A DNA stretch of 6,886 nt, taken from contig CAINTF010000069.1 in the NCBI GenBank assembly GCA_903853285.1, positions 1 through 6,886 of the forward strand. The letters run 5' to 3'. A program made the translations under genes and the position numbers. The notes beneath the pieces were generated by a model that saw only the letters and a list, made by a program, of their open reading frames with translations, made no database searches and was not told the DNA's origin. Of the stretch, positions 6,816-6,886 are shown piece by piece. Source of the stretch: an uncultured Acidimicrobium sp. GTDB taxonomy: Bacteria > Actinomycetota > Acidimicrobiia > Acidimicrobiales > Ilumatobacteraceae. Positions within the stretch are counted from its first letter, which is position 1. The number at the start of each line of letters is the position of its first letter.

Positions 6816-6886
6816 TGATTATGGAGTTGCCAATACAAATTGTTCTCGCGTCGAAGTCGCCACGCCGAGTTGACTTGTTGACACAA
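6815..6886 (+). CDS. maf: Maf-family nucleoside triphosphate pyrophosphatase, N-terminal fragment (3' truncated by window)
   Basis: Only 24 codons are visible before the window ends. They include IVLASKSPRRVDLL at residues 9-22. This is the Maf signature (LASxSPRRxxLL), whose S13, S15 and R17-R18 form the start of the nucleotide-binding pocket. Maf proteins hydrolyse dTTP/UTP or modified nucleotides to monophosphates and are linked to house-cleaning and septum control; the subtype cannot be told from this fragment. The ATG at 6815 shares one base with the dus stop (TGATG), which favours it and implies coupling. A second in-frame ATG at 6821 is also possible and would shorten the protein by two residues. 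Confidence 0.88.
   Translation, partial: MIMELPIQIVLASKSPRRVDLLTQ

Noticed and set aside
1..6886. Frequent GATCG/CGATCG words scattered through the window
   Set aside because: They fall inside codons for Asp/Ile-Arg/Val in all genes, without regular spacing or a common surrounding motif. This looks like composition or codon preference rather than a repeat element.
1..6886. CRISPR array, insertion sequence, tRNA/rRNA gene, toxin-antitoxin or defence system
   Set aside because: Almost every base is in a recognised housekeeping gene. I saw no repeat-spacer pattern, terminal inverted repeats, transposase motifs or RNA-gene sequence.

Overview
The window is one uninterrupted run of nine genes, all on the + strand. 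The two end genes are cut by the window edges. Base composition is close to half G+C by eye. The gene order (a GlmS-type protein, acpS, alr, tsaE, tsaB, rimI, tsaD) matches the housekeeping cluster of Actinobacteria; Mycobacterium tuberculosis has glmS ... nnrD ... alr-tsaE-tsaB-rimI-tsaD-groES-groEL. The moderate G+C and the unusual long GlmS-like protein suggest a non-classical actinobacterium, possibly an Acidimicrobiia-like aquatic lineage. That placement is an inference from order and style and was not tested with a tree.

Layout: positions 1-1362 hold the C-terminal part of a GlmS-like sugar isomerase (SIS) protein with an unexplained ~300-residue tail. Positions 1370-2877 hold acpS (holo-ACP synthase) and alr (alanine racemase). 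Positions 2893-5631 hold the t6A tRNA-modification genes tsaE, tsaB and tsaD, with rimI (N-terminal acetyltransferase) between tsaB and tsaD. Positions 5628-6815 hold a DusB-like tRNA-dihydrouridine synthase, and 6815-6886 the first 24 codons of a Maf-type nucleotide pyrophosphatase. Only two gaps exist, of 7 and 15 bases. Five junctions are ATGA overlaps and one is TGATG, so the set is very probably a translationally coupled operon whose promoter and terminator both lie outside the window.

How the genes fit together: GlmS and Alr feed cell-wall precursors (glucosamine-6-phosphate and D-alanine), and AcpS activates the fatty-acid carrier protein. TsaB, TsaD and TsaE install threonylcarbamoyl on A37 of ANN-decoding tRNAs (TsaC/Sua5, which makes the donor, is not here), and Dus reduces uridines in tRNA. 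The theme is growth-linked envelope and translation maintenance. I see no mobile element, phage gene, CRISPR array, toxin-antitoxin pair, defence system or RNA gene. The most interesting features are the extended GlmS-like protein and a His-to-Asn change in a conserved TsaD motif.
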